Source: Pseudomonas fluorescens (GTDB lineage Bacteria; Pseudomonadota; Gammaproteobacteria; Pseudomonadales; Pseudomonadaceae). Taken from it: a stretch of DNA of 64,000 bases. The stretch lies in contig NZ_CABVHK010000006.1 of assembly GCF_902497785.1 (NCBI RefSeq), positions 186,001-250,000 on the forward strand, in the 5' to 3' direction. Each line of letters begins with the position of its first letter. Position 1 is the stretch's first letter. Under the pieces are notes generated by a model, which ran no database searches, had not been told where the DNA came from, and saw only the letters and a program-made list of their open reading frames with translations. A program made the position numbers and the translations under genes. Positions 49,482-58,986 of the stretch are shown here, piece by piece.

Positions 49482-51187
49482 AGGGCCTTCCATTGCAGCG
49501 GCAGCCACTGCCAGTGGCCGTCGGGCTCGCTGCCTTCGGGCAAGGTCAGCGCGTATTTTCCGTAGCCGCCGAGGGTGCGCAGTTTCGGGATCAGGTAGGT
49601 TTGCGCGGCGTTGTAAAACACCGGTTCCATGTCCTGCGGCAAGCTGTCGAGGGTTTCCTGTTGCATCAGCTGCGCCATGGAATCCGGGCCGAAGTAGACC
49701 GGCATCAGCAGGTCTTTTGGCACCACGTCGGCCATCGGCGGAAAGCGTTTGTCGAGGGTGCCGAGGGCCTTGTCCACCAGTTTGTCGTCGAGGGAAAACA
49801 GCAGCGTCGAACCGTGTCGCGCCAGGCTGACTTTCATGAAGGCCTTGCCGCTGATTGCGTCCGGGTTCTCGGCATCCTTGGCTTTGTAGGGGCCGAAGTT
49901 GGAACTGACCTGACGCGTCCACTGATGATTTTCGCCTTCCTGTTTTTCGACCACCGGGAATGCGTGCGCTTCGACATTGCCTTCGTAGGCGCCGACCATC
50001 GAGCCGAACAAATTGCCGAGATCGCCATCGAGCTTCGCGCTGTCATCGTCGTTCAGGCTGGCCACCAACAGCGGCGTGTACAGCCGCGAATCGGCGTACC
50101 AGCACAGCCCCGCCGCACCGGCCATGTGTTCGGTCAGGGATTGAGCCACGCTGTCTTCGGCGCCGAGTTTCACCAGCAATGGCTTCTGTTGTTCGGCCGC
50201 CAACGGCAAGGCCACGCAAGCACTGGCACCCATCGGCATGGCTTGCCAGATCGGTTTGAAGTCGAAATCCGGTTGGTTTTCCAGTTCGTCCATGGCGAGA
50301 AAGCTGTGCCAGCCCTTGTCGTCCATGTCGAAGCGCAGGCCGGCGAAGTTCGGGATGAAACGCTGGTAACCCATGGCCAGGACGCTGGAATTGACCGAAA
50401 GGCGTTGTTTTACTTCGGGCGCACGGGGTTGCAGGCCGAACGCTTCGGGGAACAGTTTCTGACCGCCGAGCAGTGCTTCCAGCGATTGAATCGAGACCAT
50501 ACCGCGCTCGTCGGTGGGGCCGTGACCGCTGTCATACAGCTTCGAAGGATTGGACAGCACCACCAGTTTGTCGCCATGGGAGGCGAACACCAGCGCTTTG
50601 CTGTTGTTGTAGGTGAGCTGATAGAGCGGCACCGCATCGCCGGCGACCTTGATTTCACCGAGCTGGGTCAGCTGCGTATCATCCAGTGCCACTTTGGCCA
50701 GCGGCTCCAGCACCTTGGCCAGTCCACCGCGATCCATCACCAACAGAAAATCCTTGAGCCGACCATCGGCCCCGCGCCACAGCGCTACGTCGGCCGGTTG
50801 ATCGAAGAGCTGTTCGATCAGGCTGTCCTGCAGTTTCAGGTCATGCTCATAGATGATTCGCCGCAGACTGCCGATCAAGCCGAGGCGATCCACATGAGTT
50901 TCGTAATAGAAGACGAAATCTTCGGTGAGGGTTTCCTTGAGGAACGGCACCGCCAGCAAATCCTTGGGCAATTGGCTCAAGGAGTGGGTTTCGAGCAAAC
51001 CGTCCGGGCGGCTCATGCCCAGTTTGTCGCTGGCCAATTGCGCCGCCGGTGCCTTGGGTTTTTGCATGAACCAGCCCAGACCGGCCGCTACGCCGGCGAC
51101 AAGGCACAGCCCGATCAGCACGGCCGGCCAGCGACGTGAAGGTTTGGCGGCCGGAGTAACAGTGTTATCGCTCATGTTCACGCTCAT
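49478..51187 (-). CDS. magB: DUF2138 membrane-anchored protein MagB (YfaA-like)
   Basis: A 569-aa protein with a short basic N-terminus and one membrane segment (about [20 protein letters not shown]), so it is probably an inner-membrane protein with a large periplasmic domain. The DUF2138 body includes [32 protein letters not shown] and a C-terminal [13 protein letters not shown]. No catalytic motif is seen. Alternative Met codons exist at 51205 and 51175. Precedes magC with overlap. Confidence 0.86.
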   Translation of the reverse strand: MSVNMSDNTVTPAAKPSRRWPAVLIGLCLVAGVAAGLGWFMQKPKAPAAQLASDKLGMSRPDGLLETHSLSQLPKDLLAVPFLKETLTEDFVFYYETHVDRLGLIGSLRRIIYEHDLKLQDSLIEQLFDQPADVALWRGADGRLKDFLLVMDRGGLAKVLEPLAKVALDDTQLTQLGEIKVAGDAVPLYQLTYNNSKALVFASHGDKLVVLSNPSKLYDSGHGPTDERGMVSIQSLEALLGGQKLFPEAFGLQPRAPEVKQRLSVNSSVLAMGYQRFIPNFAGLRFDMDDKGWHSFLAMDELENQPDFDFKPIWQAMPMGASACVALPLAAEQQKPLLVKLGAEDSVAQSLTEHMAGAAGLCWYADSRLYTPLLVASLNDDDSAKLDGDLGNLFGSMVGAYEGNVEAHAFPVVEKQEGENHQWTRQVSSNFGPYKAKDAENPDAISGKAFMKVSLARHGSTLLFSLDDKLVDKALGTLDKRFPPMADVVPKDLLMPVYFGPDSMAQLMQQETLDSLPQDMEPVFYNAAQTYLIPKLRTLGGYGKYALTLPEGSEPDGHWQWLPLQWKAL

Positions 51188-51226
51188 GTTCCCAAAGCTC
51201 AGCAATTCATCCGTGGTGCGGGATGC

Positions 51227-52018
51227 TTAATAGTTGAAAGTCTTGACCAGCAGCAGGTCACCGATCGCCCGCAGGGGCACGATGAAGGTCTCGCGTTTTT
51301 CGTCGACGGTGTTTTCGTTGAGCACCAGGTTGATCTGCGAGGTGATGACCTCGTTCTGGTTGCTGGTCTCCTCGAAGTTATAGCCGCCGCTGCCAAAGTT
51401 GCCCCAATAGTTCACGTAAACCAGATAGGTGCCATGCAGCGGCGCGGTCATGGTGAACATTTCCGGGCCGGGGCCATCGACGCCATCGGGATCCAGGCCA
51501 CCACCGTTGCTCATCGCCGGGCGAGCCCAAAACGCGTGTTGGCCGTCGGGAGTGATGATGTGCAGGTCGAGTTCGGCTTTCGGATCGTCCCAGCCCAGCA
51601 CCACGCGAATCCGCGCCGGGGTGCGCAGGTTGTTGGCTTCATAGAATTGAACGCGCTTGAGCGACTGACCCTCGGCACTGCGCACTTCGACGCTGTTGGA
51701 ACCGGCGCCGAAGGCATACGGCCGGGCAAAACGCCCAGCGTCGTCGGTGTACAGATTCAGAGGATTGCCGTTGACCGCCAGCGTGTGCGGCCCGCGTTGG
51801 GCGCCGATGGCCTTGAGCTGGCCTTCGATCATCGTGCGATTGCGCTGCACGCCCCGGTCGATGGGCGGCGAGGGGTAGGCGACACGCGGGTTTTCGCTGC
51901 GGTCGAGCAGACCGTTAAAACGCCAGCCGCCCACCGGTTCCGACAATTCAGCCGTCGGCTCGGCGCAGGCAGTGGTCGCGCAGACCAGTCCTATCAGCAC
52001 TAAAAAAAATAAACGCAT
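51227..52018 (-). CDS. magA: DUF2135 secreted protein MagA (YfaP-like)
   Basis: First gene of the mag operon. From MRLFFLVLIGLVC the product has 263 aa with a signal peptide ending near TTACA. It shares with MagF VGGWR, the RFARPYAFGAGSNSVEVRS segment and the WDDPKAELDLHIITPDGQHAFW core, so the two are paralogues. AGGAGG lies eight bases before the ATG. The leader before it can form two GGA-bearing hairpins. In PAO1 the magA mRNA (PA4492) is reported as a direct RsmA target. Confidence 0.88.
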   Translation of the reverse strand: MRLFFLVLIGLVCATTACAEPTAELSEPVGGWRFNGLLDRSENPRVAYPSPPIDRGVQRNRTMIEGQLKAIGAQRGPHTLAVNGNPLNLYTDDAGRFARPYAFGAGSNSVEVRSAEGQSLKRVQFYEANNLRTPARIRVVLGWDDPKAELDLHIITPDGQHAFWARPAMSNGGGLDPDGVDGPGPEMFTMTAPLHGTYLVYVNYWGNFGSGGYNFEETSNQNEVITSQINLVLNENTVDEKRETFIVPLRAIGDLLLVKTFNY

Positions 52019-52068
52019 GTGATGCCTCCTGCCATGCATGACAAAACCTTGCGCCTGATCCTCGGCGC
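52015..52068 (-). promoter_or_regulatory. magA leader hairpins resembling RsmA/RsmE sites
   Basis: On the minus strand, GCGCC-GAGGATCA-GGCGC (52068-52051) puts GGA in the loop of a 5-bp stem. Downstream, GCATG-(GCAGGAGGCATCA)-CATGC (52037-52015) places the AGGAGG Shine-Dalgarno in a loop and the start codon in the stem. This arrangement is typical of Csr/Rsm repression. Confidence 0.5.
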
Positions 52069-52210
52069 GTTACAGATGTGAAAACTGCGTTTCGTCAGAA
52101 AGACCCGTGACCAATGGGTCGTAGAAGGCGCGAAGTTTGGCAAGAAGGCCGGACTTTAACAATCGGATACATCTTAATTTGCGGGAGATGTCACGAGTCT
52201 TGACTAGACG

Positions 52211-52276
52211 GTGAGCCGAATAAGAGCCATATTCGGCTCACCCCATGAGCCGAATAGCATTCCTAATCGGCTCATC
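52211..52276 (+). promoter_or_regulatory. Two tandem palindromes upstream of the Fic gene
   Basis: GGTGAGCCGAATA (52211-52223) pairs with TATTCGGCTCACC (52231-52243), a perfect 13-base inverted repeat. ATGAGCCGA (52246-52254) pairs with TCGGCTCAT (52268-52276). Thus four copies of TGAGCCGA lie within 66 bases, ending 21 bases before the fic ATG. They look like paired operator sites. Confidence 0.7.
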
Positions 52277-52297
52277 CCTGTGAGAGCAAGCGAACCC

Positions 52298-53443
52298 ATG
52301 GAACCGTATTGGATCTGGCAAAAGCCTGAGTGGCCGAATTTCAACTGGCAAGCCGAGCGTTTGGCCCCCCTGCTGCGCGACTGCGTACAGGCGCAAGGGC
52401 GATTGATGGGCATGGCCAGTTCGGTGGGCGATTCGCTGAGCACGCAAAGCGAGCTGGATGTCTTGCTGCAAAATATCGTCACGTCCTCTGCCATCGAGGG
52501 TGAGCAACTTAACGTCGGTTCGGTGCGTTCGTCGCTGGCGCGTCGCTTGGGTTTAGAGCCAGTTGCTAGCGATCAAGTGAGCAAGCGTAGCGAAGGTCTG
52601 GCTCAATTAATGCTCGACGCCACTCAGCATTTCGCCGAGCCGCTGACAGTATCGCGCCTGCTGGATTGGCACGAATGGCTCTTTCCCGAACAGGACACCG
52701 CCCTCGCCGCCCGCCCGATCCGTATCGGCGCACTACGCGGCGATGATCCGATGCAAGTGGTGTCCGGACGGCTCGACCGGCCGACCGTCCACTTCGAAGC
52801 CCCACCGCGCAGGGGCCTTGAAAGGCAACTCGATACTTTTCTGGTGTGGTTTGAAGCCAGCCGAGAACAAGCGAATCTCGATCCATTGCTACGGGCGGGT
52901 ATTGCACATTTCTGGTTCGTGACGCTGCATCCCTTCGACGACGGCAACGGCCGTCTGACGCGAACCATCACCGATCTGGCGCTGGCTCAGGGCGAAGCGC
53001 AAGCCATTCGTTTTTATGCCATGTCGGCGAGCATTCTTGAAGATCGTTCCGGCTATTACCGGGTACTGGAAAACAGTCAGAAAGCCACGTCGGATATCAC
53101 TGAATGGCTCGAATGGTTTCTGCGAACCTTGCTGCGCAGCCTGCAGCAGGCGATGGCGCGGATTGAATCGGTGCTGGGCAAGGCGCGGTTCTGGCAGGCG
53201 CATCGGGAGTCTGGAGTGTCCGCCGAACAGGTGAAGGTCCTTAATCGGCTGCTCGATGGTGGGGAACGCGGTTTTGCGGACGGGATCAGCGCAGCTCAGT
53301 ATCAGGCTGTGGCCAAGGTGTCGAAGGCTACCGCGACTCGTCATTTGGCAGAGTTGATGGAGAAAGGCTGCCTGCAACGGCTGCCGGGGGGCGGGCGCAG
53401 TACTCGTTATCAAATCAACCATCCCGATGACTCAACACACTAA
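52298..53443 (+). CDS. Fic-family protein with DUF4172 N-terminus and C-terminal winged helix
   Basis: A 381-aa protein. The N-terminus (YWIWQKPEWPNFNWQAERLAPLL) is the DUF4172/Fic_N type. The inhibitory motif [ST]xxxE[GN] is SSAIEG near residue 67, so activity is probably self-limited (class II). The Fic core is HPFDDGNGRLTR, with all catalytic residues for AMP transfer. The C-terminal 100 residues look like a winged helix (SAAQYQAVAKVSKATATRHLAELMEKGCLQRL). The start MEPYWIW is chosen because an earlier frame would run through the operator repeats. It is divergent from the mag operon. Confidence 0.92.
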   Translation: MEPYWIWQKPEWPNFNWQAERLAPLLRDCVQAQGRLMGMASSVGDSLSTQSELDVLLQNIVTSSAIEGEQLNVGSVRSSLARRLGLEPVASDQVSKRSEGLAQLMLDATQHFAEPLTVSRLLDWHEWLFPEQDTALAARPIRIGALRGDDPMQVVSGRLDRPTVHFEAPPRRGLERQLDTFLVWFEASREQANLDPLLRAGIAHFWFVTLHPFDDGNGRLTRTITDLALAQGEAQAIRFYAMSASILEDRSGYYRVLENSQKATSDITEWLEWFLRTLLRSLQQAMARIESVLGKARFWQAHRESGVSAEQVKVLNRLLDGGERGFADGISAAQYQAVAKVSKATATRHLAELMEKGCLQRLPGGGRSTRYQINHPDDSTH

Positions 53444-53462
53444 TCTGCTGCGACACACCACT

Positions 53463-53592
53463 GTGGCGAGGGAGCTTGCTCCCGCTCGACTGCGCAGCAG
53501 TCGCAAACCACTGAATGCGGTGTATTTGAAGAAACACGGCGTATGATTTTGGGGCCGCTTCGCGGCCCAGCGGGAGCGAGCTCCCTCGCCAC
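53463..53592. repeat. REP doublet (family B)
   Basis: GTGGCGAGGGAGCTTGCTCC with CGACTGCGCAGCAGTCG at the left, and GCCGCTTCGCGGC with AGCGAGCTCCCTCGCCAC at the right. It separates the Fic gene from the xseB-ispA-dxs core operon. Confidence 0.85.
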
Positions 53593-53703
53593 AGGGTTTG
53601 CTTTAACCCCAATATTGCGGTTTCAAACACCCCCGCTCATTTGCCCATAACCCCCATGTCTGCTAGTGTCGCGCCGGTTTAACGTCAACCGGAAATAGCC
53701 GCC

Positions 53704-53946
53704 ATGGCCCGCAAAAAAGCTGCACTGGATTTCGAACAATCCCTCGCTGACCTGCAAACGCTGGTGGAGCGGCTGGAGAACGGCGAATTGTCGCTGGAAG
53801 ACTCGTTGACCGCTTTCGAGCAGGGCATCGGGCTGACCCGCGACTGTCAGGCGGCGCTGGCTCAGGCCGAGCAAAAGGTTCAAGTGCTGCTCGAGCGTGA
53901 TGGCGAGCTGGCCGAGGAACCCTTCGACGCGGATCAGCCGGAATGA
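53704..53946 (+). CDS. xseB: Exodeoxyribonuclease VII small subunit
   Basis: Small subunit of ExoVII, 80 aa. The helical hairpin [33 protein letters not shown] is the family hallmark. Overlaps ispA by four bases (ATGA), in the conserved xseB-ispA-dxs arrangement. Confidence 0.97.
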   Translation: MARKKAALDFEQSLADLQTLVERLENGELSLEDSLTAFEQGIGLTRDCQAALAQAEQKVQVLLERDGELAEEPFDADQPE

Positions 53947-54830
53947 TTGCAGCGTATTCGGCGACCAGCCAGGCCCGTGTCAACGCGGCACTGGAAACCT
54001 TGTTCCACGCGCCGAGCCCCGAACTGGCGCGCTTGTACGAAGCCATGCGCTACAGCGTGATGAACGGCGGCAAACGCGTTCGCCCACTGTTGGCCTACGC
54101 AGCGTGCGAAGCGTTGGGGGGCAAAGCCGAGCAAGCCAATGGCGCGGCCTGCGCCGTGGAGTTGATCCACGCTTACTCGCTGGTTCACGACGATTTGCCG
54201 GCGATGGACGACGATGACTTGCGTCGCGGCCAACCGACGACCCACAAGAAATTCGATGAAGCCTGCGCGATTCTCGCCGGTGACGGCTTGCAGAGCCTGG
54301 CGTTCAGCGCCCTGCTCGACCCGCGCCTGAGCAACTCGAACGCCGAGATCCGTCTGCAAATGGTCAGCGCACTGGCGTTGGCAGCGGGCCCGGCGGGCAT
54401 GGTCGGTGGTCAGGCCATCGACCTTGGCTCGGTCGGTCTGAAGCTCGATCAAAAAGCCCTCGAATACATGCACCGGCACAAGACCGGCGCGCTGATCGAG
54501 GTCAGCGTCAAACTCGGCGCTCTGGCCAGCGGCCGTGCCGAGAAAGACGAACTCAAGTCCTTGCAGACTTATGCGCTGGCCATCGGCCTGGCGTTTCAGG
54601 TGCAGGACGACATTCTCGACGTCGAAAGCGATACCGAAACCCTCGGCAAACGCCAGGGCGCTGACATCGCACGCGACAAGCCGACTTACCCGGCCTTGCT
54701 CGGGCTCGACGCGGCCAAAGCCTATGCGCTGGAACTGCGCGATCAGGCCCTGCACGCGCTGCGACCGTTTGACGCGGCGGCCGAGCCGTTACGCGATCTG
54801 GCCCGTTACATCGTCGACCGGCGCAGCTGA
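53943..54830 (+). CDS. ispA: Farnesyl diphosphate synthase
   Basis: Condenses IPP with DMAPP and GPP to give farnesyl diphosphate. The 295-aa protein has the first aspartate-rich motif in [16 protein letters not shown] and the second in [20 protein letters not shown] and GGQAIDL are also present. It lies between xseB and dxs, supplying isoprenoid precursors. Confidence 0.97.
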   Translation: MIAAYSATSQARVNAALETLFHAPSPELARLYEAMRYSVMNGGKRVRPLLAYAACEALGGKAEQANGAACAVELIHAYSLVHDDLPAMDDDDLRRGQPTTHKKFDEACAILAGDGLQSLAFSALLDPRLSNSNAEIRLQMVSALALAAGPAGMVGGQAIDLGSVGLKLDQKALEYMHRHKTGALIEVSVKLGALASGRAEKDELKSLQTYALAIGLAFQVQDDILDVESDTETLGKRQGADIARDKPTYPALLGLDAAKAYALELRDQALHALRPFDAAAEPLRDLARYIVDRRS

Positions 54831-54922
54831 TGGCGTATCCGCCAAGTTAAAACCAACGCGTGGGCAGGGGGCGATGCATCAGGTAAACTGCCGCATCTTT
54901 TATACCTATAACGATTCGCCTG

Positions 54923-56821
54923 ATGCCCACGACGTTTCATGAGATTCCCCGCAAGCGCCCGACCACGCCCCTGCTCGACCGTGCCAACACGCCGGACGGC
55001 CTGCGCCGGTTAGGCGAAGCCGAGCTGGAAACCCTGGCCGATGAATTGCGCCTGGAATTGCTCTACACGGTCGGTCAGACCGGCGGGCATTTCGGTGCCG
55101 GCCTGGGCGTCATCGAGCTGACCATCGCGTTGCATTACGTCTTCGACACCCCGGACGACCGGCTGGTGTGGGACGTGGGTCATCAGGCCTATCCGCACAA
55201 AATCCTCACCGGCCGTCGCGAGCGCATGGGCACCCTGCGCCAGAAGGACGGCGTCGCCGCCTTCCCGCGTCGCTCCGAGAGCGAGTACGACACCTTTGGC
55301 GTCGGCCACTCCAGCACTTCGATCAGCGCCGCGCTGGGCATGGCCATTGCCGCCCGCCTCCAAAACAGTGATCGCAAGGCCATTGCGGTAATCGGCGACG
55401 GCGCGCTGACCGCCGGCATGGCGTTCGAGGCGCTGAACCACGCGCCGGAAGTGAACGCCAACATGCTGGTGATCCTCAACGACAACGACATGTCGATTTC
55501 GCGCAACGTCGGCGGGCTGTCGAACTATCTGGCGAAGATTCTTTCCAGCCGCACTTACGCGAGCATGCGCGAAGGCAGCAAAAAGGTCCTGTCGCGCCTG
55601 CCCGGCGCCTGGGAAATCGCCCGGCGTACCGAAGAATATGCCAAAGGCATGCTGGTCCCCGGCACGTTGTTCGAAGAGCTGGGCTGGAACTACATCGGCC
55701 CGATCGATGGCCACGACCTGCCAACGCTGATCGCCACCCTGCGCAACATGCGCGATCTGAAAGGCCCGCAGTTCCTGCACGTCGTCACCAAGAAAGGCAA
55801 GGGTTTCGCCCCGGCGGAAGTCGACCCGATCGGTTACCACGCCATCACCAAACTCGAACCCGTCGATGCACCGGCCGCCGCGCCAAAAAAAGCCGGTGGG
55901 CCGAAGTATTCCGGCGTGTTCGGCGAATGGCTGTGCGACATGGCCGCTGCCGACCCGCGTCTGGTGGGCATCACCCCGGCGATGAAAGAAGGCTCGGACC
56001 TGGTGGCGTTCAGCGAGCGCTTCCCGCTGCGCTATTTCGACGTGGCGATTGCCGAGCAACACGCCGTGACCTTTGCTGCCGGCATGGCCTGCGAAGGCGC
56101 GAAACCGGTGGTGGCGATTTATTCGACGTTCCTGCAACGCGGTTACGATCAGCTTGTGCATGATGTGGCAGTGCAAAACCTCGACGTACTGTTCGCCATC
56201 GACCGTGCCGGTCTGGTGGGCGAAGACGGCCCGACGCACGCGGGCAGTTTCGATCTGTCGTTCCTGCGTTGCATCCCCGGCATGCTGGTGATGACCCCGA
56301 GCGACGAAAACGAGTTGCGCAAAATGCTCACTACCGGGCATCTGTACAACGGCCCGGCGGCCGTGCGTTACCCGCGCGGTAACGGCCCGAACGCAACTAT
56401 CGACAAAGACCTGCAGCCGATCGAGATCGGCAAAGGTGTGATCCGCCGTCAGGGCAAAAACGTCGCCCTGCTGGTGTTCGGCGTGCAACTGACCGAGGCG
56501 CTGAAGGTCGCTGAAAGGCTCGATGCAACCGTGGTCGATATGCGTTTCGTCAAACCGCTGGATGAAGCGTTGGTTCGTGAAATCGCCGGCAGCCACGAGT
56601 TGCTGGTGACCATTGAAGAAAACGCAATCATGGGCGGTGCCGGTGGCGCGGTCAGCGAATTCCTTGCCCGCGAAAACATCCTCAAATCGATGCTGCACCT
56701 GGGCTTGCCGGACAGCTATGTCGAGCACGCCAAACCGGCGCAGATGCTGGCGGAGTGTGGTCTGGATGAGGCCGGGATCGAGACCTCAATTCGCCAGCGC
56801 CTGCAACTGCTGAATCTGTAA
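54923..56821 (+). CDS. dxs: 1-deoxy-D-xylulose-5-phosphate synthase
   Basis: Thiamine-diphosphate enzyme that starts the MEP isoprenoid pathway from pyruvate and glyceraldehyde-3-phosphate. The 632-aa length is normal. The conserved [16 protein letters not shown], cofactor motif [15 protein letters not shown] and transketolase centre [15 protein letters not shown] are present. A 92-base gap follows ispA, and a REP doublet follows the stop. Confidence 0.98.
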   Translation: MPTTFHEIPRKRPTTPLLDRANTPDGLRRLGEAELETLADELRLELLYTVGQTGGHFGAGLGVIELTIALHYVFDTPDDRLVWDVGHQAYPHKILTGRRERMGTLRQKDGVAAFPRRSESEYDTFGVGHSSTSISAALGMAIAARLQNSDRKAIAVIGDGALTAGMAFEALNHAPEVNANMLVILNDNDMSISRNVGGLSNYLAKILSSRTYASMREGSKKVLSRLPGAWEIARRTEEYAKGMLVPGTLFEELGWNYIGPIDGHDLPTLIATLRNMRDLKGPQFLHVVTKKGKGFAPAEVDPIGYHAITKLEPVDAPAAAPKKAGGPKYSGVFGEWLCDMAAADPRLVGITPAMKEGSDLVAFSERFPLRYFDVAIAEQHAVTFAAGMACEGAKPVVAIYSTFLQRGYDQLVHDVAVQNLDVLFAIDRAGLVGEDGPTHAGSFDLSFLRCIPGMLVMTPSDENELRKMLTTGHLYNGPAAVRYPRGNGPNATIDKDLQPIEIGKGVIRRQGKNVALLVFGVQLTEALKVAERLDATVVDMRFVKPLDEALVREIAGSHELLVTIEENAIMGGAGGAVSEFLARENILKSMLHLGLPDSYVEHAKPAQMLAECGLDEAGIETSIRQRLQLLNL

Positions 56822-56833
56822 ACCCGAACCCGC

Positions 56834-56930
56834 GTAGGAGCTGCCGAAGGCTGCGATCTTTTGATCTTGACCTTCGGCGGTTCCAAATCTGAAAAAAGCA
56901 AAAGATCGCAGCCTTCGGCAGCTCCTACGG
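56834..56930. repeat. REP doublet (family A)
   Basis: GTAGGAGCTGCCGAAGG to GATCTTTTGATC and the inverse AAAAGATCGCAGCC to CAGCTCCTACGG. It fills most of the space between dxs and the btuB-like gene and ends 41 bases before its ATG. Confidence 0.85.
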
Positions 56931-56970
56931 GAGCGGCGCGCGTCGTATCTGAATTCGCCTCGGATCATCC

Positions 56971-58854
56971 ATGAATCTCTCCCGCCTCGCCCTCACGCTG
57001 ACTCTACTGCCAGCCGGCCAACTCCTGGCCGACACCTTTGAACGCGATCAAGCCCTCAAACTCCCCGACGTGCTGATCAGCGCCAACCGCCAGATCGAGG
57101 CGCGCAACGACAGCAGCGCTGCCAACACCGTATTCACCCGCGAAGACATCGACCGCCTGCAACCGAGTAGCGTGACAGACCTGCTGCGTCGTGTGCCGGG
57201 GGTGCAAGTCGGGCAAACCGGCGGGCGCGGCAGTTTGCCGGGCATTTACATTCGCGGCACCCAATCGGCACAAAGCCTGGTGCTGGTGGATGGCCAGCGC
57301 ATCGGCAACTCGACCTCCGGCGACAGCAACCTGCAACACATCAACATTGAACAGGTCGAGCGCGTGGAAGTGCTGCGCGGCTCCCGTTCGGTGATTTATG
57401 GCAGCGATGCGATTGGCGGGGTGATTCAGATCTTCACCCGTCGTGGCGCGCAATCAGGTCTGCAACCGCGCCTGCATCTGGGCTTTGGCAGCAATCAAAC
57501 CTGGGAGCGCAGCGTCGGACTGTCCGGTGGCGATGAACAGACCCGCTTCAACCTCGGGGCGAGCCTCGACGAAACAGCCGGAATCGATCGCACCCATGAG
57601 TCTTACCCGAGCGATGGCGATCACGATGAGTACCGCAACAAATCGTTGAGCCTGAGCCTGAGTCACGCCCTCAGCGATGACGTCGAAATCGGCGCCAACC
57701 TGTTGGATAACCGTGGCAAGAGCGCCTACGACAACCCGTTTGGCCGCTTCGACATGACCACCTTCGAATCCGTGCAGCAACAGCCCTATAACGAGTTCAC
57801 CGTCAGCGGTGTCAGCAGTTACGTCGATGCACGTATCAACGACCTGTGGACAACCCGCGTCGAATTCGGCCACAGCGAAAACCGCGAGAAGACCTTTGAC
57901 AAGCTCAGCGACGAACGCAGCGTGTTCAACACCTACCGCGATTCGGTGAACTGGCAAAACGACCTGACGCTTGATGCGCGCAACAGCCTGATCCTCGGCG
58001 GCGACTGGTATCAGGACCGCATCAATAGCAGCACAGCATTCGATGAAGACAGTCGCTGGAACCGCGCGGCGTTTGTTCAGCATCGCTACCAGGCAGACAG
58101 TTTCTCGACAGAACTGGGCCTGCGCCGCGATCAGAACCAACAGTTCGGCGGCCAGAACAGCTGGAGCGGCACCTTCACCTTGCCGCTGAACCCGGACAAC
58201 GATGTGCTGCTGACCTACAGCGAAGGCTTTCGCGCACCGACGTTCAATGACTTGTATTACCCGGATTTCAGCAATCCTGACCTCAAGCCTGAAACGTCAA
58301 AGAGCTATGAGCTGCAATGGCGCAGTCAGTTGACCGACACCAGCCGCCTCGAAGCCTCGCTGTATCGCACCGACCTCGAAGACGCGATTATTTTCGGCAG
58401 TAACAGCCGACCGCAAAACGTTGCCTCGGCGCGCATCAACGGATTTGAAGCGGCATTGAAGCAGGAGCTGTTCGGCTGGCAGGGCAACCTGGGCGTGGCG
58501 ATCATCGACCCGCGCGATCGCGACAGCGGCCACACGTTGACGCGGCGTGCGCGGCGCACGTTGAGCCTGGATCTGGATCGGCAATTTGATCGGCTGGGGC
58601 TCGGCGCCAGCTGGCAAGCGGTCAGCAACAGCTACGACGATAAGAACAATCAGCAGCCATTAGGCGGGTATGCGCTGCTGGGGTTGCGCAGCAGTTGGGA
58701 GTTGAATCGCGAGATCAAGCTTGAGCTGAAGGTCGATAACCTGCTGGATAAAGGTTACAGCCGGGCGTTGTACAGCCATGACGGCAGTCAATTCGGGTAT
58801 CGCGAAGAAGGTCGGGCGTGGATGTTTGGAGTGACGTGGACCCCGGAACTTTAA
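56971..58854 (+). CDS. btuB: TonB-dependent receptor, BtuB (vitamin B12) type
   Basis: Outer-membrane receptor of 627 aa with signal peptide MNLSRLALTLTLLPAGQLLA. A TonB box-like DVLISANR follows. The plug domain has SVTDLLRRVPGVQV, GIYIRGTQSAQSLVLVDGQRI and VEVLRGSRSVIYGSDAIGGVIQI. The beta-barrel ends in WMFGVTWTPEL with alternating hydrophobic residues. It resembles BtuB in plug and length, and it faces a BtuF-like gene. No cobalamin riboswitch is visible upstream. Confidence 0.88.
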   Translation: MNLSRLALTLTLLPAGQLLADTFERDQALKLPDVLISANRQIEARNDSSAANTVFTREDIDRLQPSSVTDLLRRVPGVQVGQTGGRGSLPGIYIRGTQSAQSLVLVDGQRIGNSTSGDSNLQHINIEQVERVEVLRGSRSVIYGSDAIGGVIQIFTRRGAQSGLQPRLHLGFGSNQTWERSVGLSGGDEQTRFNLGASLDETAGIDRTHESYPSDGDHDEYRNKSLSLSLSHALSDDVEIGANLLDNRGKSAYDNPFGRFDMTTFESVQQQPYNEFTVSGVSSYVDARINDLWTTRVEFGHSENREKTFDKLSDERSVFNTYRDSVNWQNDLTLDARNSLILGGDWYQDRINSSTAFDEDSRWNRAAFVQHRYQADSFSTELGLRRDQNQQFGGQNSWSGTFTLPLNPDNDVLLTYSEGFRAPTFNDLYYPDFSNPDLKPETSKSYELQWRSQLTDTSRLEASLYRTDLEDAIIFGSNSRPQNVASARINGFEAALKQELFGWQGNLGVAIIDPRDRDSGHTLTRRARRTLSLDLDRQFDRLGLGASWQAVSNSYDDKNNQQPLGGYALLGLRSSWELNREIKLELKVDNLLDKGYSRALYSHDGSQFGYREEGRAWMFGVTWTPEL

Positions 58855-58871
58855 AATCGACTCGATCATCT

Positions 58872-58983
58872 GTGGCGAGGGGATTTATCCCCGTTCGGCT
58901 GCGGAGCAGTCGTATAAATTGCACCGTCCTTGCAGGCTTCGGGGGCCGCTTCGCAGCCCAACGGGGATAAATCCCCTCACCAC
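58872..58983. repeat. REP doublet (family B', GGGGATTTATCCCC type)
   Basis: GTGGCGAGGGGATTTATCCC with CGTTCGGCTGCGGAGCAGTC at left, and the inverse CAACGGGGATAAATCCCCTC ending ACCAC at right. It lies between the convergent btuB and btuF-like genes. Confidence 0.85.
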
Positions 58984-58986
58984 AGG

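Noticed and set aside
56822..56970. Cobalamin riboswitch before the btuB-like gene
   Set aside because: No B12 box or suitable helices were seen; the sequence is mostly a REP doublet.
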